Assembly (NCBI RefSeq): GCF_003598715.1
Contig: NZ_QZFU01000006.1
Span: 186,001 to 250,000 of the forward strand
DNA: 64,000 bases
Reading direction: 5' to 3'
Source: Nocardia panacis
Lineage (GTDB): Bacteria > Actinomycetota > Actinomycetes > Mycobacteriales > Mycobacteriaceae
The notes beneath the pieces were generated by a model. It had not been told where the DNA came from, ran no database searches, and saw only the letters and a program-made list of their open reading frames with translations. A program made the position numbers and the translations under genes. This document shows positions 25,618 to 34,029 of this stretch, piece by piece; position 1 is the stretch's first letter, and each line of letters starts with the position of its first letter.

Positions 25618-26583
25618 GTGCGGACGCTGCTCATCGTGAATCCCAACGCCACCTCGACGACTCCGGCGACCAGGGATCTGCTCGCGCACGCCCTCGAGAG
25701 CCGCACGCAGCTCACCGTCGCGCACACCCAGCATCGCGGCCACGCCGCCGAACTGGCCCAGTGGGCCGCCACCAACGAAATGGACCTGATCGTCGTGCAT
25801 GGCGGCGACGGGACGGTCAACGAGACCATCAACGGTTTTCTGCCGCTGCCCGAACTCGACGACGGCCAAGCGTGGATGCCGCGTCTGGGGGTCATCCCTG
25901 GCGGTTCGGCCAATGTGTTCGCCCGCGCCCTTGGCATCCCCCGCGATCCGGTCGCCGCGACCAACCAGCTGGTCGACCTGTTGAGTCTGGATCGGGGCGG
26001 TCGAGGCGAGACCCCGCAGCGCCGCATCGGCCTCGGCCTGGCCGACGACCGCTGGTTCACCTTCAGCGCGGGCGTCGGTCTGGACGCGGATGTGTGCGAG
26101 GCCATCGATCGCAGCCGGGCCGACGGCCATCCGGCCACCCCCGCCCGCTATCTGCGCACCACCGTCCGCCAGTTCTTCAAGGCCAGGCGGCACGCCCCCG
26201 AGGCGACTGTCGAGGTGCCTGGATTCGATACGGTCACCGGCGTGCACTACGCGTTTGTCACCAACACCACACCGTGGACCTATCTCGAATCCACGCCGGT
26301 ACACACCAATCCGGGCACCCGATTCGAGACGGGTCTGGGCGTTTTCGCGGTGCGCTCCATGGGGGTGCTGCCGACGCTGCTGCTCGCTCGCCAGTTGCTG
26401 GCGGCCGAGGGAAACCCCAAGTCCCGCACTTTGTTTCGGCGCGACGATGTGCCTTCTATCCGGATCGAGACCAAAGAGCCCATCGGCCTGCAAATCGATG
26501 GCGACTACATCGGGAAACGTAACGTGGTGGATTTCACCTCGGTTCCCGGCATCCTCGATGTGGTCGCGCCCCGCCCCTCCTGA
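25618..26583 (+). CDS. Diacylglycerol/lipid kinase family protein (Rv3218 type)
   Basis: 321 residues. The DAGK catalytic fold has the phosphate-binding start LLIVNPNAT, the nucleotide loop VVHGGDGTVNETINGFL and PRLGVIPGGSANVFARALG. Relatives phosphorylate diacylglycerol, sphingoid bases or other lipids, and some belong to the phosphatidylinositol mannoside route; the substrate here is not evident. GTG start with CGAAGG just upstream. It is divergent from the four-helix membrane protein and lies upstream of whiB1. Confidence 0.88.
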   Translation: MRTLLIVNPNATSTTPATRDLLAHALESRTQLTVAHTQHRGHAAELAQWAATNEMDLIVVHGGDGTVNETINGFLPLPELDDGQAWMPRLGVIPGGSANVFARALGIPRDPVAATNQLVDLLSLDRGGRGETPQRRIGLGLADDRWFTFSAGVGLDADVCEAIDRSRADGHPATPARYLRTTVRQFFKARRHAPEATVEVPGFDTVTGVHYAFVTNTTPWTYLESTPVHTNPGTRFETGLGVFAVRSMGVLPTLLLARQLLAAEGNPKSRTLFRRDDVPSIRIETKEPIGLQIDGDYIGKRNVVDFTSVPGILDVVAPRPS

Positions 26584-26684
26584 AACGCGAAACGCCGGGA
26601 AAAACCTCGCAGTTGCGCTGCGAAATACATCCGGAGCGAGTACAAAGGACCGGGCAGGTTCCCCCTCGGGGTTTCCTAGTGAGC

Positions 26685-26747
26685 GTGAGCTTCCCCACGG
26701 TGCACCGCAAACCTATTGACATCTACGGTGTTCGTGAAAGCATTCAC
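26685..26747 (+). promoter_or_regulatory. Two Crp-like sites in the whiB1 promoter
   Basis: GTGA-AAGCAT-TCAC (26734-26747) matches the GTGA-N6-TCAC Crp core exactly. GTGA-GCTTCC-CCAC (26685-26698) matches 7 of 8 core bases. A TTGACA box lies between them at 26716. In M. tuberculosis, whiB1 is controlled by the cAMP receptor protein through two such sites, so control by a Crp homologue is likely. Confidence 0.6.
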
Positions 26748-26838
26748 AAGCAACCGTGCGGAAACATTCGAGTCGCACAAGTGAACGGACCACAAACCAT
26801 AGGCACCCTTTTGCGGTGCCCAGCAAAGGAGCAGAGGA

Positions 26839-27093
26839 ATGGACTGGCGCCACAAGGCCATCTGTCGCGACGAGGACCCCGAGCTGTTCTTCCCGGTGGG
26901 TAACAGCGGTCCCGCGCTCGCGCAGATTGCCGATGCCAAGCTGGTCTGCGCTCGCTGCCCCGTTACTGCCGACTGCCTGTCCTGGGCCCTGAAGTCCGGA
27001 CAGGATGCCGGCGTGTGGGGTGGTATGAGTGAGGACGAGCGCCGGGCGCTGAAGCGTCGCAACGCGCGCACCCGCACCCGCACCGTCGTTTAA
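26839..27093 (+). CDS. whiB1: WhiB1, nitric-oxide-sensitive Fe-S transcription factor
   Basis: 84 residues. All four 4Fe-4S ligands are present (C9, C37, C40, C46), followed by the Wbl turn GVWGG (58-62) and a basic DNA-binding tail RRALKRRNARTRTRT. WhiB1 is essential in M. tuberculosis, binds SigA, and its cluster reacts with nitric oxide. ATG with AAAGGAG 9-12 bases upstream. A 250-base upstream region carries Crp-like sites, and a strong terminator follows. Confidence 0.96.
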   Translation: MDWRHKAICRDEDPELFFPVGNSGPALAQIADAKLVCARCPVTADCLSWALKSGQDAGVWGGMSEDERRALKRRNARTRTRTVV

Positions 27094-27141
27094 CTCGACG
27101 ATCGGTTACCGGGCTTGCAGCCCGGCCCGGTAACGCATTCA

Positions 27142-27168
27142 CCCGGCACCCGAGGTGCCGGGTTTTTT
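27142..27168 (+). terminator. Intrinsic terminator after whiB1
   Basis: CCCGGCACC / GGTGCCGGG 9-bp stem with a 3-base loop, followed immediately by six T residues. One of the few classical T-tailed terminators in the window. Confidence 0.92.
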
Positions 27169-27252
27169 GTTCGAATACCCGCGCCACTCGATGCGGGCGC
27201 GCACCGCGTATTCCCCAATTGGCCGCGGCGCCCGGCAATTGGTGGCGAACTC

Positions 27253-28767
27253 TCAGCGACCCGAACGCCGACCGAGCGGAACGCGCAACACCGCGTCGGT
27301 GCCGATATCCGCGCCGGGATGTAGCCCGATGGATCCGCCGAGTTCCGCGGTGACCAGCGTGCGCACGATCTGCAGACCGAGCCGGTCGGAGGATTCCAGA
27401 CTGAATCCCGGTGGCAGCCCACGCCCGTCGTCGCTGATGATCACATCCAGCCAGCGCGCCGAACGCTCCGAACGAATCGTCACAGTACCGTTCTGGCCCG
27501 GATCGAAGGCGTGCTCGATCGCATTCTGCACCAACTCCGTCAGCACCATCACCAGCGGGGTGGCCCGCTCGGCGGAGAACACGCCGAGCGATCCGGCCCG
27601 GCGCACCTTGATCCGCGCGGTGTGCACCGTCGCCACATCCGCCATGATCGGCAGCAGCCGGTCCACCACCTCGTCGAGATCGACCTCCTCGTCCACCGAC
27701 ATGGACAGCATCTCGTGCACCGAGGCGATCGAGGTGACCCGGCGCACCGATTCGGTCAGCGCGACCTGCGCCTCCTCGTTCTCGGTGCGACGAGCCTGCA
27801 GGCGCAGCAGCGCCGCGACGGTTTGCAGGTTGTTCTTCACCCGGTGATGGATCTCGCGGATGGTGGCGTCCTTGGACAGCAGCGCCCGATCGCGCCGCTT
27901 CACCTCGGTGACATCGCGCACCAGCACCGCCGCCCCCGCCAGCGCGCCGTGCGGACGCAGCACCAGGGTGCGCAGCAGCACCGTCGCGCCGCGCGCCTCC
28001 ACCTCCATCCGCCGCCCGGTGCGGCCGGCCAGCGCGGCCTGGATATCGCCGACCACCTCCTGCGCGTCGAACGGGTCGGTGATGAGCGAGCGCGTGGTGA
28101 CGGCCAGATCCTGCCCCGCCAGATCGCTCTGCAAACCCATGCGGTGATAGGCCGAGAGCGCGTTCGGGCTCGCGTAGACGACGATGCCCTCGGTGTCGAT
28201 GCGAATGAATCCGTCGCCCGCGCGCGGGCTGGAATGGGTGGCGGCCCGGTCCTCGGTGGTGGGGAAGGTGCCCTCGGAGATCATCTGGCACAGGTCGTCG
28301 GCGCAGGCCACATAGGCGATCTCCAGCGTGCTGCGCACCCGCGAGCGCTGCACATCGGTATCGCGGCTGAGCACCGCGATGATGTCATCGCCGCAGCGCA
28401 CCGGAATGGCCTCGCGGGTGGCGTGCACCGGATGCGGGTGATAGACGCCGCCCGCCTCCACCTCGCTGTCGGAGCGCACGATCTTGCCGGTCAGCAGCGC
28501 CTCGAAGACCTGCGGGTGGTCGTCCTTGGAGGCCGTGGAGCCGACCAGATCCTCCACGTGCACGGTCGCGGCCGTGGTCGGGCGGCACTGGGCCACGCAC
28601 ACCACCTCCGCGCCGTCGGCCACCGGTCCGGCCCCGACCCACAGCAGCAGATCGGCGAAGGACAGGTCGGCCAGCAGTTGCCAATCCCCCACCACCCGCT
28701 GCAGATGATCCACCGCGACGCCGGGCAGGTCGGTGTGTTCGGCCAGGAGCTCGCTGAGTGTCGCCAC
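27253..28767 (-). CDS. pdtaS: PdtaS-type cytosolic sensor histidine kinase
   Basis: 504 residues. A GAF-like domain (about 1-140) is followed by a PAS domain (about 180-285; GDGFIRIDTEGIVVYASPNA). The HisKA_2 dimerisation helix has H307-H308 in REIHHRVKNNLQTVAALLRL, and a HATPase_c domain follows with NAIEHAFD and DDGRGLPPGFSL. No membrane segment. In mycobacteria PdtaS phosphorylates the RNA-binding antiterminator PdtaR and responds to copper and nitric oxide; pdtaR is not in this window. GTG start at 28767. It is convergent to whiB1. Confidence 0.94.
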   Translation of the reverse strand: MATLSELLAEHTDLPGVAVDHLQRVVGDWQLLADLSFADLLLWVGAGPVADGAEVVCVAQCRPTTAATVHVEDLVGSTASKDDHPQVFEALLTGKIVRSDSEVEAGGVYHPHPVHATREAIPVRCGDDIIAVLSRDTDVQRSRVRSTLEIAYVACADDLCQMISEGTFPTTEDRAATHSSPRAGDGFIRIDTEGIVVYASPNALSAYHRMGLQSDLAGQDLAVTTRSLITDPFDAQEVVGDIQAALAGRTGRRMEVEARGATVLLRTLVLRPHGALAGAAVLVRDVTEVKRRDRALLSKDATIREIHHRVKNNLQTVAALLRLQARRTENEEAQVALTESVRRVTSIASVHEMLSMSVDEEVDLDEVVDRLLPIMADVATVHTARIKVRRAGSLGVFSAERATPLVMVLTELVQNAIEHAFDPGQNGTVTIRSERSARWLDVIISDDGRGLPPGFSLESSDRLGLQIVRTLVTAELGGSIGLHPGADIGTDAVLRVPLGRRSGR

Positions 28768-28824
28768 GTTCGGTCTACCGCTTCGCTTGTTCGGTCAGGG
28801 TCGAGAAAATCGGATCGGTCGGGC

Positions 28825-29040
28825 TCAGGAGATGACGGCGATCAGGTCGCCCTGCTGGAGCACCTGCCCCGGTGCGACGGCGATGGAGGTGACCTCCCCG
28901 TCCACCTCGGTGAGCACCGGGATCTCCATTTTCATGGATTCGAGCAGGACGAGGGTCTGGTCCACGTGCACCCGTTCTCCCACGGCCACCTCGACGGCGA
29001 GCACGGTCGACACCATCTCCGCACGCACTTCCTCAGCCAT
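28825..29040 (-). CDS. Biotinyl/lipoyl-attachment domain protein (TB7.3 family)
   Basis: 71 residues, a single biotinyl domain with the modification site ESMKM (target Lys near residue 40) and a following VLTEVDGEVTSIAVAPGQVL hairpin. It corresponds to the free-standing biotinylated protein Rv3221c. The partner carboxylase or transferase is unknown. ATG at 29040 with a GAGG run upstream. It lies 57 bases before pdtaS on the same strand and may be co-transcribed with it. Confidence 0.9.
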   Translation of the reverse strand: MAEEVRAEMVSTVLAVEVAVGERVHVDQTLVLLESMKMEIPVLTEVDGEVTSIAVAPGQVLQQGDLIAVIS

Positions 29041-29162
29041 GAAAACCTCGTTCCTCGCCCATGACAACCCGATTCCCGCGCGATCCGCGGGGACCCGCAT
29101 CCGCTGCAGCTACAGCCAACCACACGTGAAACAATGGTCTTCAATCAGAAGGGAGACTACCG

Positions 29163-29237
29163 ATGGGTAAACGCGGACGTAAGAAGCGCGGGCGCAAGGG
29201 AAATGCGGCCAACCACGGCAAACGGCCCAACGCCTGA
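29163..29237 (+). CDS. 50S ribosomal protein bL37 (24 residues)
   Basis: A 24-codon gene, ATG to TGA, encoding a tiny, extremely basic protein (starts GKRGRKKRGRKG, ends NHGKRPNA). This matches the actinobacterial ribosomal protein bL37 seen in mycobacterial ribosome structures. AAGGGAG lies 10 bases upstream of the ATG. It is divergent from the biotinyl protein and convergent with rshA. Its size puts it below the cut-off of most gene finders. Confidence 0.85.
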   Translation: MGKRGRKKRGRKGNAANHGKRPNA

Positions 29238-29322
29238 GCGACGGCTCGCCGGGAAATCGAGCGGCACGCGCCTCCGAGAAGAGCACGGAGAGCGCATGCC
29301 GCTCGAATTCTTTTGCCTACCT

Positions 29323-29607
29323 TCAGGATTCGGTCTCGACCTCGGTGACGGTGACCGTGCGGCGGATCTCCAGGGTGAGCCGATCGCGCAGCGACTCGGG
29401 CGCTTTGTCGCCACCGCATTTGCGGTTCAGCAGGCGCTTGAGCTTCTCTTCGATGCCGTACGCCTCGATGCAGGGGCCGCAGGTGTCTATATGGTGCTGC
29501 AACCGCGCCTTGGTGGCCTCGTCGCACTCGTTGTCCAGCATCAGCCAGACATCGGCCAGCACGGCGGTGCAGTCCAATTCCATATCGGGGTCATGCTCGT
29601 GACTCAC
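29323..29607 (-). CDS. rshA: Zinc-binding anti-sigma factor RshA/RsrA
   Basis: 94 residues. The ZAS signature HHIDTCGPC gives the H-x3-C-x2-C redox switch, preceded by an acidic helix with further Cys ([12 protein letters not shown]). It binds SigH under reducing conditions and releases it when the Cys residues oxidise. The GTG start overlaps the sigH stop by three bases (GTGA), giving coupled synthesis. The tail [11 protein letters not shown] is short and variable. Confidence 0.93.
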   Translation of the reverse strand: MSHEHDPDMELDCTAVLADVWLMLDNECDEATKARLQHHIDTCGPCIEAYGIEEKLKRLLNRKCGGDKAPESLRDRLTLEIRRTVTVTEVETES

Positions 29608-30446
29608 TGCTTGACCTCCTGACGTGCCGCACCGGTGCGGTGGAATCCACGTTCGCGCGCCACATCGGCGAGCAAACCCTTCAGTTGTTTACGGCCGCGG
29701 TGCAGCCGGGACATCACCGTACCGATGGGGGTCCCCATGATGTCGGCGATTTCCTTATACGGGAACCCCTCCACATCGGCGTAATACACCGCCATCCGGA
29801 ACTCTTCGGGCAATTCCTGTAAAGCGCTCTTGATGTCGTCGTCGGGCAGCGCGTCCAACGCCTCGACCTCCGCCGAGCGCAGACCCGTCGAGGTGTGCTC
29901 GGCGGTGGCGGCCAACTGCCAGTCGGTGATCTCGTCGGTCGGGTACTGGGCGGGTTGGCGCTGCTTCTTGCGGTAGGAGTTGATGTAGGTGTTGGTCAGG
30001 ATCCGGTAGAGCCAGGCACGCAGATTGGTGCCCTCCCTGAAGGAACGGAACCCCTGATACGCCTTGACGAAGGTCTCCTGGACCAGATCCTCGGCATCGG
30101 CCGGATTCCTGGTCATGCGCAGCGCGGCGCCGTAGAGCTGATCCAGCATCGGGAGCGCGTCGCGCTCGAAACGCTTGGCCAACTCCGCCTCGTCGGCCAC
30201 CGCCTCCTCGCCCGCGGGAACATCGGACACCGCGCCGGGATCGTCGACCACCTTGCCGGGATCGTCGACCGTTTTTCCGGCAGCGCCGATCGCAGCACCG
30301 GCCTCCGGTTCGGTCACCACGCCTTCGTCGCTCGTCACACCAATCCCTTCGATCGCCGTACCAGCCAAATCTACCGGCTGCGGCATATCGAATGGGAATC
30401 GAGCGCCGTCACCCGGCGCTCGGCGTTCTTTCAGCAGAACGGGCAC
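29604..30446 (-). CDS. sigH: ECF sigma factor SigH/SigR with long N-terminal extension
   Basis: 280 residues. The conserved part (from about residue 87) has sigma region 2 ([48 protein letters not shown]) and region 4 ([39 protein letters not shown]). It drives thioredoxin and other thiol-stress genes. The GTG at 30446 has AAGGAGAG 5-9 bases upstream and is therefore chosen. It adds an 85-residue acidic, Pro/Gly/Val-rich leader with a repeated VDDPG element compared with the 216-residue M. tuberculosis form. Shorter products from internal starts are possible. A SigH-type promoter lies just upstream (autoregulation). Confidence 0.93.
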   Translation of the reverse strand: MPVLLKERRAPGDGARFPFDMPQPVDLAGTAIEGIGVTSDEGVVTEPEAGAAIGAAGKTVDDPGKVVDDPGAVSDVPAGEEAVADEAELAKRFERDALPMLDQLYGAALRMTRNPADAEDLVQETFVKAYQGFRSFREGTNLRAWLYRILTNTYINSYRKKQRQPAQYPTDEITDWQLAATAEHTSTGLRSAEVEALDALPDDDIKSALQELPEEFRMAVYYADVEGFPYKEIADIMGTPIGTVMSRLHRGRKQLKGLLADVARERGFHRTGAARQEVKQ

Positions 30447-30497
30447 CGACCTCTCCTTCGCATCGATCACTGTTTATTCGGGGTTTGTATAGCCGAC

Positions 30498-30523
30498 AAC
30501 AAGACCGGACGGCCGACTGTTCC
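30498..30523 (-). promoter_or_regulatory. SigH-type autoregulatory promoter
   Basis: Minus strand GGAAC (30523-30519), exactly 18 bases, GTT (30500-30498), inside GGGAAC...GTTG. It matches the SigR/SigH consensus and spacing. RNA would start about 45 bases before the GTG at 30446, so this promoter would give the long SigH form. Confidence 0.75.
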
Positions 30524-30580
30524 CGCACCCGCGCGAAAACGACTGGGTGGCGCGCGCGTCACCCGGTTAGGGTGACGCGC

Positions 30581-31087
30581 ATGGCTGTCGATCGCAAAAA
30601 GGGAACCGCGACTCCGGCGATCACCGCGCTGGCCAAAGCCGGTATGCCGCACCGGGTCCACAGCTACGCGCACGATCCGCGCGCGGAGTCCTTCGGCGCG
30701 GAGGCGGTGGCCGCGCTGGCCGCCGAACTCGGTGTCGCACCCGCCCAGATCTTCAAGACGCTGATCATCGAACTGGGCACCGGATCGCTGGCGGTCGCCG
30801 TGCTGCCGGTGCCCAATACCCTCTCGCTCAAGGCCGCGGCGGCCGCGCTCGGCGCGGGTAAGGCCGCCATGGCGGAGAAAGCGAAGGCCGAACGCAGCAC
30901 CGGATACGTGCTCGGCGGCATCTCCCCGCTCGGGCAGCGCAAGCGGCTGCCGACGGTGATCGACGAATCGGCGCTGTCCTGGGACCGAATACTGTGCAGC
31001 GCGGGCAAGCGCGGTCTGGAGATCGAGGTCGCGCCCGCGGATCTGATCCGACTCACCGATGCGGTGGCCGCACCGGTGATCGCCTAG
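30581..31087 (+). CDS. Cys-tRNA(Pro)/Cys-tRNA(Cys) deacylase, YbaK/EbsC family
   Basis: 168 residues. YbaK-type editing domain with the segment SFGAEAVAALAAELGVAPAQ, FKTLIIELGTGSLAVAVLPV (lysine of the active site in the FKTL stretch) and GYVLGGISPLGQRKRLPTVI. It hydrolyses mischarged Cys-tRNA(Pro) in the cytoplasm. ATG with TTAGGGTGA just upstream. Divergent from sigH across about 130 bases. Confidence 0.9.
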   Translation: MAVDRKKGTATPAITALAKAGMPHRVHSYAHDPRAESFGAEAVAALAAELGVAPAQIFKTLIIELGTGSLAVAVLPVPNTLSLKAAAAALGAGKAAMAEKAKAERSTGYVLGGISPLGQRKRLPTVIDESALSWDRILCSAGKRGLEIEVAPADLIRLTDAVAAPVIA

Positions 31088-31184
31088 ACAAGGCGCGGGG
31101 GCGGCGCGGTTGCGCGGGGTTTCGTACCCGCTGTGCGTTACTGGACGGGCCGAAAATCGTCCAATCCCGAGGAGTGATGCGAAT

Positions 31185-31538
31185 ATGCGTGCGCGCGAAG
31201 TTGTCGTTGCCCTGTTCGGTGCGTTGATGATAACCGCGAGTACCTCGGCTCTACTGGCTCCCGCGGCCGTCGCCGCGCCCGCCACCACCCAGAACGCGCC
31301 CGCCACCACCCAGGATCCGACTCAGGGGCAGCCCCTCGACTACTACAGCGGGCCGAACCGGAACCAGCAGGAATTCCCCCTCGACTACAGCTATCCCCGC
31401 CGGGACCCCGAGGTCGAGACCATGGACCGGATCGAGAAATTCGGCGGCGGATTCGCCACCGAGATGATCGACCTGATCGGCAATACCGCCAAATGCGCGC
31501 TGAGCATCGCGAACAAGTCGGTCGAATGCCAGTACTGA
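31185..31538 (+). CDS. Small secreted protein of unknown function
   Basis: 117 residues. A clear Sec signal peptide (REVVVALFGALMITASTSAL, then LLAPAAVAA-PA cleavage near residue 31) precedes a Thr/Gln/Pro-rich linker with a repeated ATTQ motif. A short C-terminal domain with two Cys follows (NTAKCALSIANKSVECQY), which could form a disulfide. ATG chosen because GAGGAG lies about 9 bases upstream. No homologue recognised. It faces the SRAP gene. Confidence 0.75.
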   Translation: MRAREVVVALFGALMITASTSALLAPAAVAAPATTQNAPATTQDPTQGQPLDYYSGPNRNQQEFPLDYSYPRRDPEVETMDRIEKFGGGFATEMIDLIGNTAKCALSIANKSVECQY

Positions 31539-31555
31539 CTCCGTAGCCGGGCCGG

Positions 31556-32326
31556 TCAGAGCAGGCTGATCTGACCGGCCTCGGTGCAGGCGGTGGGGGT
31601 GAGCAGTTCCGGCCCGTTGTTCTTGACGCTGTTGACCAGCGTCGAGACCGGGCGGGCCACGATATCGGCCACCAGGTCCGGGGTGGGGGTCGCCAGGAGT
31701 TCGGCGGGGGCGGGATGGTCCGGATCCAACCAGGCCGCCCAGTGTTCGCGCGGCATCGGCAGCGGCATCCGGTCGTGGACGCGGGTCAGGTCGCCGACCG
31801 CGTCGGTGGTCAGGATGGTGCACGAGAGCATGGGTTCGGATTCGGGCAGCGACCGATCCCGCCACACCGACCACAGCCCGGCCATATAGAGGCGGCCGCC
31901 GTCGGCGTCGGCCATGTAGTAGGGATGTTTGATCGCCTTGCCGTTCGGCGCGGATTCGACCAGCCATTCGTACCAGCCGTCCATGGGCACCAGGCAGCGC
32001 CGGTACTTGACGGCGTCGCGGAAGGACGCGGTGGTGGCCGCCTTGTCGGCGCGGGCGTTGAACAGCGGTTTGCCCTTGATCGGGACACCGGGTTCGGCGG
32101 TCTTGGTCCACACCGGGATCAGTCCCCAGCGCATCCGCCGCACCCGAAGCCGGGGTTGATCGTCGGGATGGTCGCGGTCGTGCCGCCGCACCACGGTGAG
32201 CACCTGCGTGGTGGGGGCGACGTTGTAGTTGGTGAACGCGCCCGCGTCGGGACCCGTCTCGTCGATGGCGTCCAAATCGGCGGCGAGCCTGGCCGGATTG
32301 GTGGTGGTCGCGTAGCGTCCGCACAT
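31556..32326 (-). CDS. SRAP/YedK family DNA-lesion crosslinking protein
   Basis: 256 residues. Starts MCGRYATT, so Cys2 is exposed as the catalytic nucleophile after Met removal. Other hallmarks are YNVAPTTQVLTVV, RMRWGLIPVWT, NARADKAATTASFRDAVKYRRC and LVPMDGWYEW, with the C-terminal HxRMP-type motif as VHDRMPLPMP. The protein crosslinks to abasic sites in single-stranded DNA and shields them. The start is fixed by the CGR motif. Divergent from the aldehyde dehydrogenase. Confidence 0.93.
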   Translation of the reverse strand: MCGRYATTTNPARLAADLDAIDETGPDAGAFTNYNVAPTTQVLTVVRRHDRDHPDDQPRLRVRRMRWGLIPVWTKTAEPGVPIKGKPLFNARADKAATTASFRDAVKYRRCLVPMDGWYEWLVESAPNGKAIKHPYYMADADGGRLYMAGLWSVWRDRSLPESEPMLSCTILTTDAVGDLTRVHDRMPLPMPREHWAAWLDPDHPAPAELLATPTPDLVADIVARPVSTLVNSVKNNGPELLTPTACTEAGQISLL

Positions 32327-32426
32327 ATTCGGATACTCCCATCGCGTGCCGACAAACGGATACCGGAGTCGTAGCGGCCGATTTCCCGAAGGAATCACCC
32401 CGGTCGAATGCTAGCGGGTGACCGAA

Positions 32427-32453
32427 TGAGAGTTTCGACCTAACATTCTCTCA
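32427..32453. promoter_or_regulatory. Inverted repeat upstream of aldehyde dehydrogenase
   Basis: TGAGAG (32427-32432) and CTCTCA (32448-32453) face each other 15 bases apart, 34 bases before the dehydrogenase GTG. Possible operator; the regulator is unknown. Confidence 0.35.
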
Positions 32454-32486
32454 CGACGCCGCGCCGCGGCACCGGAGGAGATTGCC

Positions 32487-33989
32487 GTGACAGCCACCGA
32501 CACCAGTCCGGATCAGGACACTTTCACCTCGGTCGATCCGGCCACGGGCGAGGTCATCGCGACCCACCCCCGCGCCGACGAAGCCGCGGTGCGCGCGGCC
32601 GTCGCCCGCGCCCGCACCGCCGCCGCGTATTGGGGCGCACTGGATTTCGACGCCCGCCGCGCCCACCTGCTGCGCTGGAAAAGCCGGGTGGTCGCCGACT
32701 CGGCGGAATTCAGCGCGCTCATCCACCGCGAGAACGGCAAACCGCTCGACGACGCCTACCTGGAACTGCTGCTCGTCGTCGAGCACATCGACTGGGCCGC
32801 CAAACACGCCAAGAAGGTTCTCGGTCCGCAGCGCATCGCACCCGGACTGCTCATGTCGAATTTCGCCGCACGCCTCGAACACCGCCCGCTGGGTGTGGTC
32901 GGCGTGATCGGTCCCTGGAACTATCCGGTCTACACACCCAACGGCTCCATTGCCTACGCGCTCGCGGCGGGCAATACCGTGGTGTTCAAACCCAGCGAAT
33001 ATTCCACCAGCGTCGGCAACTATTTCGCCGAGAGCTTCGTCCGCGCCAATCCCGAACTGCCGCAGGGGATTTTCGCCACCGTCAACGGTTCCGGGGCGAC
33101 CGGCGCCGCCCTGGTCGCGGCAGGCGTCGACAAGATCGCCTTCACCGGGTCGACCGCCACCGGCAAACGCATCATGGCCGCCGCGGCCGAGACCCTCACC
33201 CCCGTCCTGCTGGAATGCGGCGGCAAGGACGCGGTCATCGTGGCCGCCGACGCCGACCTGAAGGCCGCCGCCGACGCGGTGGCCTGGGGCGCGACCGCCA
33301 ATAGCGGGCAGACCTGCGCGGGCGTCGAGCGCGTGTACGTGGATCGGTCGGTGCGCGACGAATTCGTCGCCGAGGTCACCCGCATCCTGTCCGAGGTCAA
33401 ACCGGGTTCCGGCGCGGGCGCGCACTACGGGCCGATGACCATGCCGAGCCAGATCGATATCGTCAAACGGCATATCGAAGCGGCACTGCGCAGTGGCGGC
33501 ACCGCCGCACTCGGCGGACCCGAATCCATCAAAGGTCCCTACATCGACCCGGTGGTGCTGGTCGACGTGGACGAGGATTCCGAGGCGGTGCGCGAGGAGA
33601 CCTTCGGCCCCACCGTCACCATTCGCACCGTCGAGGGCGTGGACGAGGCCGTCGCACTCGCCAACGCCAACAAATACGGGCTCGGGTCGGCGGTGTACTC
33701 GCGTCGCCGCGGCCTCGAGATCGCCCGCAGACTGCGGGCCGGGGCCACCTCGGTCAATTCGGTGCTGTCCTTCGCCGCCATCCCCGGCCTGCCTTTCGGC
33801 GGCGTCGGCGACTCCGGTATCGGACGCATCCACGGCGCGGCCGGACTGCGCGAATTCGCCCGCCCGCATTCGATCGCGGTGCAACGCTTCGCGATTCCCG
33901 GTATGGCCCTGCTCAGCTATACCCGCACCCCATCGACGGTGGCCCTGCTGCGCAGGCTCATCCCGATTCTGCACGGCCGAAATAAATAA
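32487..33989 (+). CDS. NAD(P)-dependent aldehyde dehydrogenase
   Basis: 500 residues, full-length ALDH fold. Catalytic C277 lies in [12 protein letters not shown] and the general base E243 in [12 protein letters not shown]; coenzyme-binding segments are [13 protein letters not shown] and [13 protein letters not shown] hydrophobic C-terminal tail ([20 protein letters not shown]) resembles membrane-associated long-chain fatty-aldehyde dehydrogenases (class 3). A role in oxidising fatty aldehydes, for example from the alkane route about 25 kb away, is possible but not shown. GTG start with GGAGGAG upstream. Confidence 0.9.
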   Translation: MTATDTSPDQDTFTSVDPATGEVIATHPRADEAAVRAAVARARTAAAYWGALDFDARRAHLLRWKSRVVADSAEFSALIHRENGKPLDDAYLELLLVVEHIDWAAKHAKKVLGPQRIAPGLLMSNFAARLEHRPLGVVGVIGPWNYPVYTPNGSIAYALAAGNTVVFKPSEYSTSVGNYFAESFVRANPELPQGIFATVNGSGATGAALVAAGVDKIAFTGSTATGKRIMAAAAETLTPVLLECGGKDAVIVAADADLKAAADAVAWGATANSGQTCAGVERVYVDRSVRDEFVAEVTRILSEVKPGSGAGAHYGPMTMPSQIDIVKRHIEAALRSGGTAALGGPESIKGPYIDPVVLVDVDEDSEAVREETFGPTVTIRTVEGVDEAVALANANKYGLGSAVYSRRRGLEIARRLRAGATSVNSVLSFAAIPGLPFGGVGDSGIGRIHGAAGLREFARPHSIAVQRFAIPGMALLSYTRTPSTVALLRRLIPILHGRNK

Positions 33990-34029
33990 CGGCCCGCCGC
34001 TGGTGTGTCCATGCGACTCATGCGTCACT

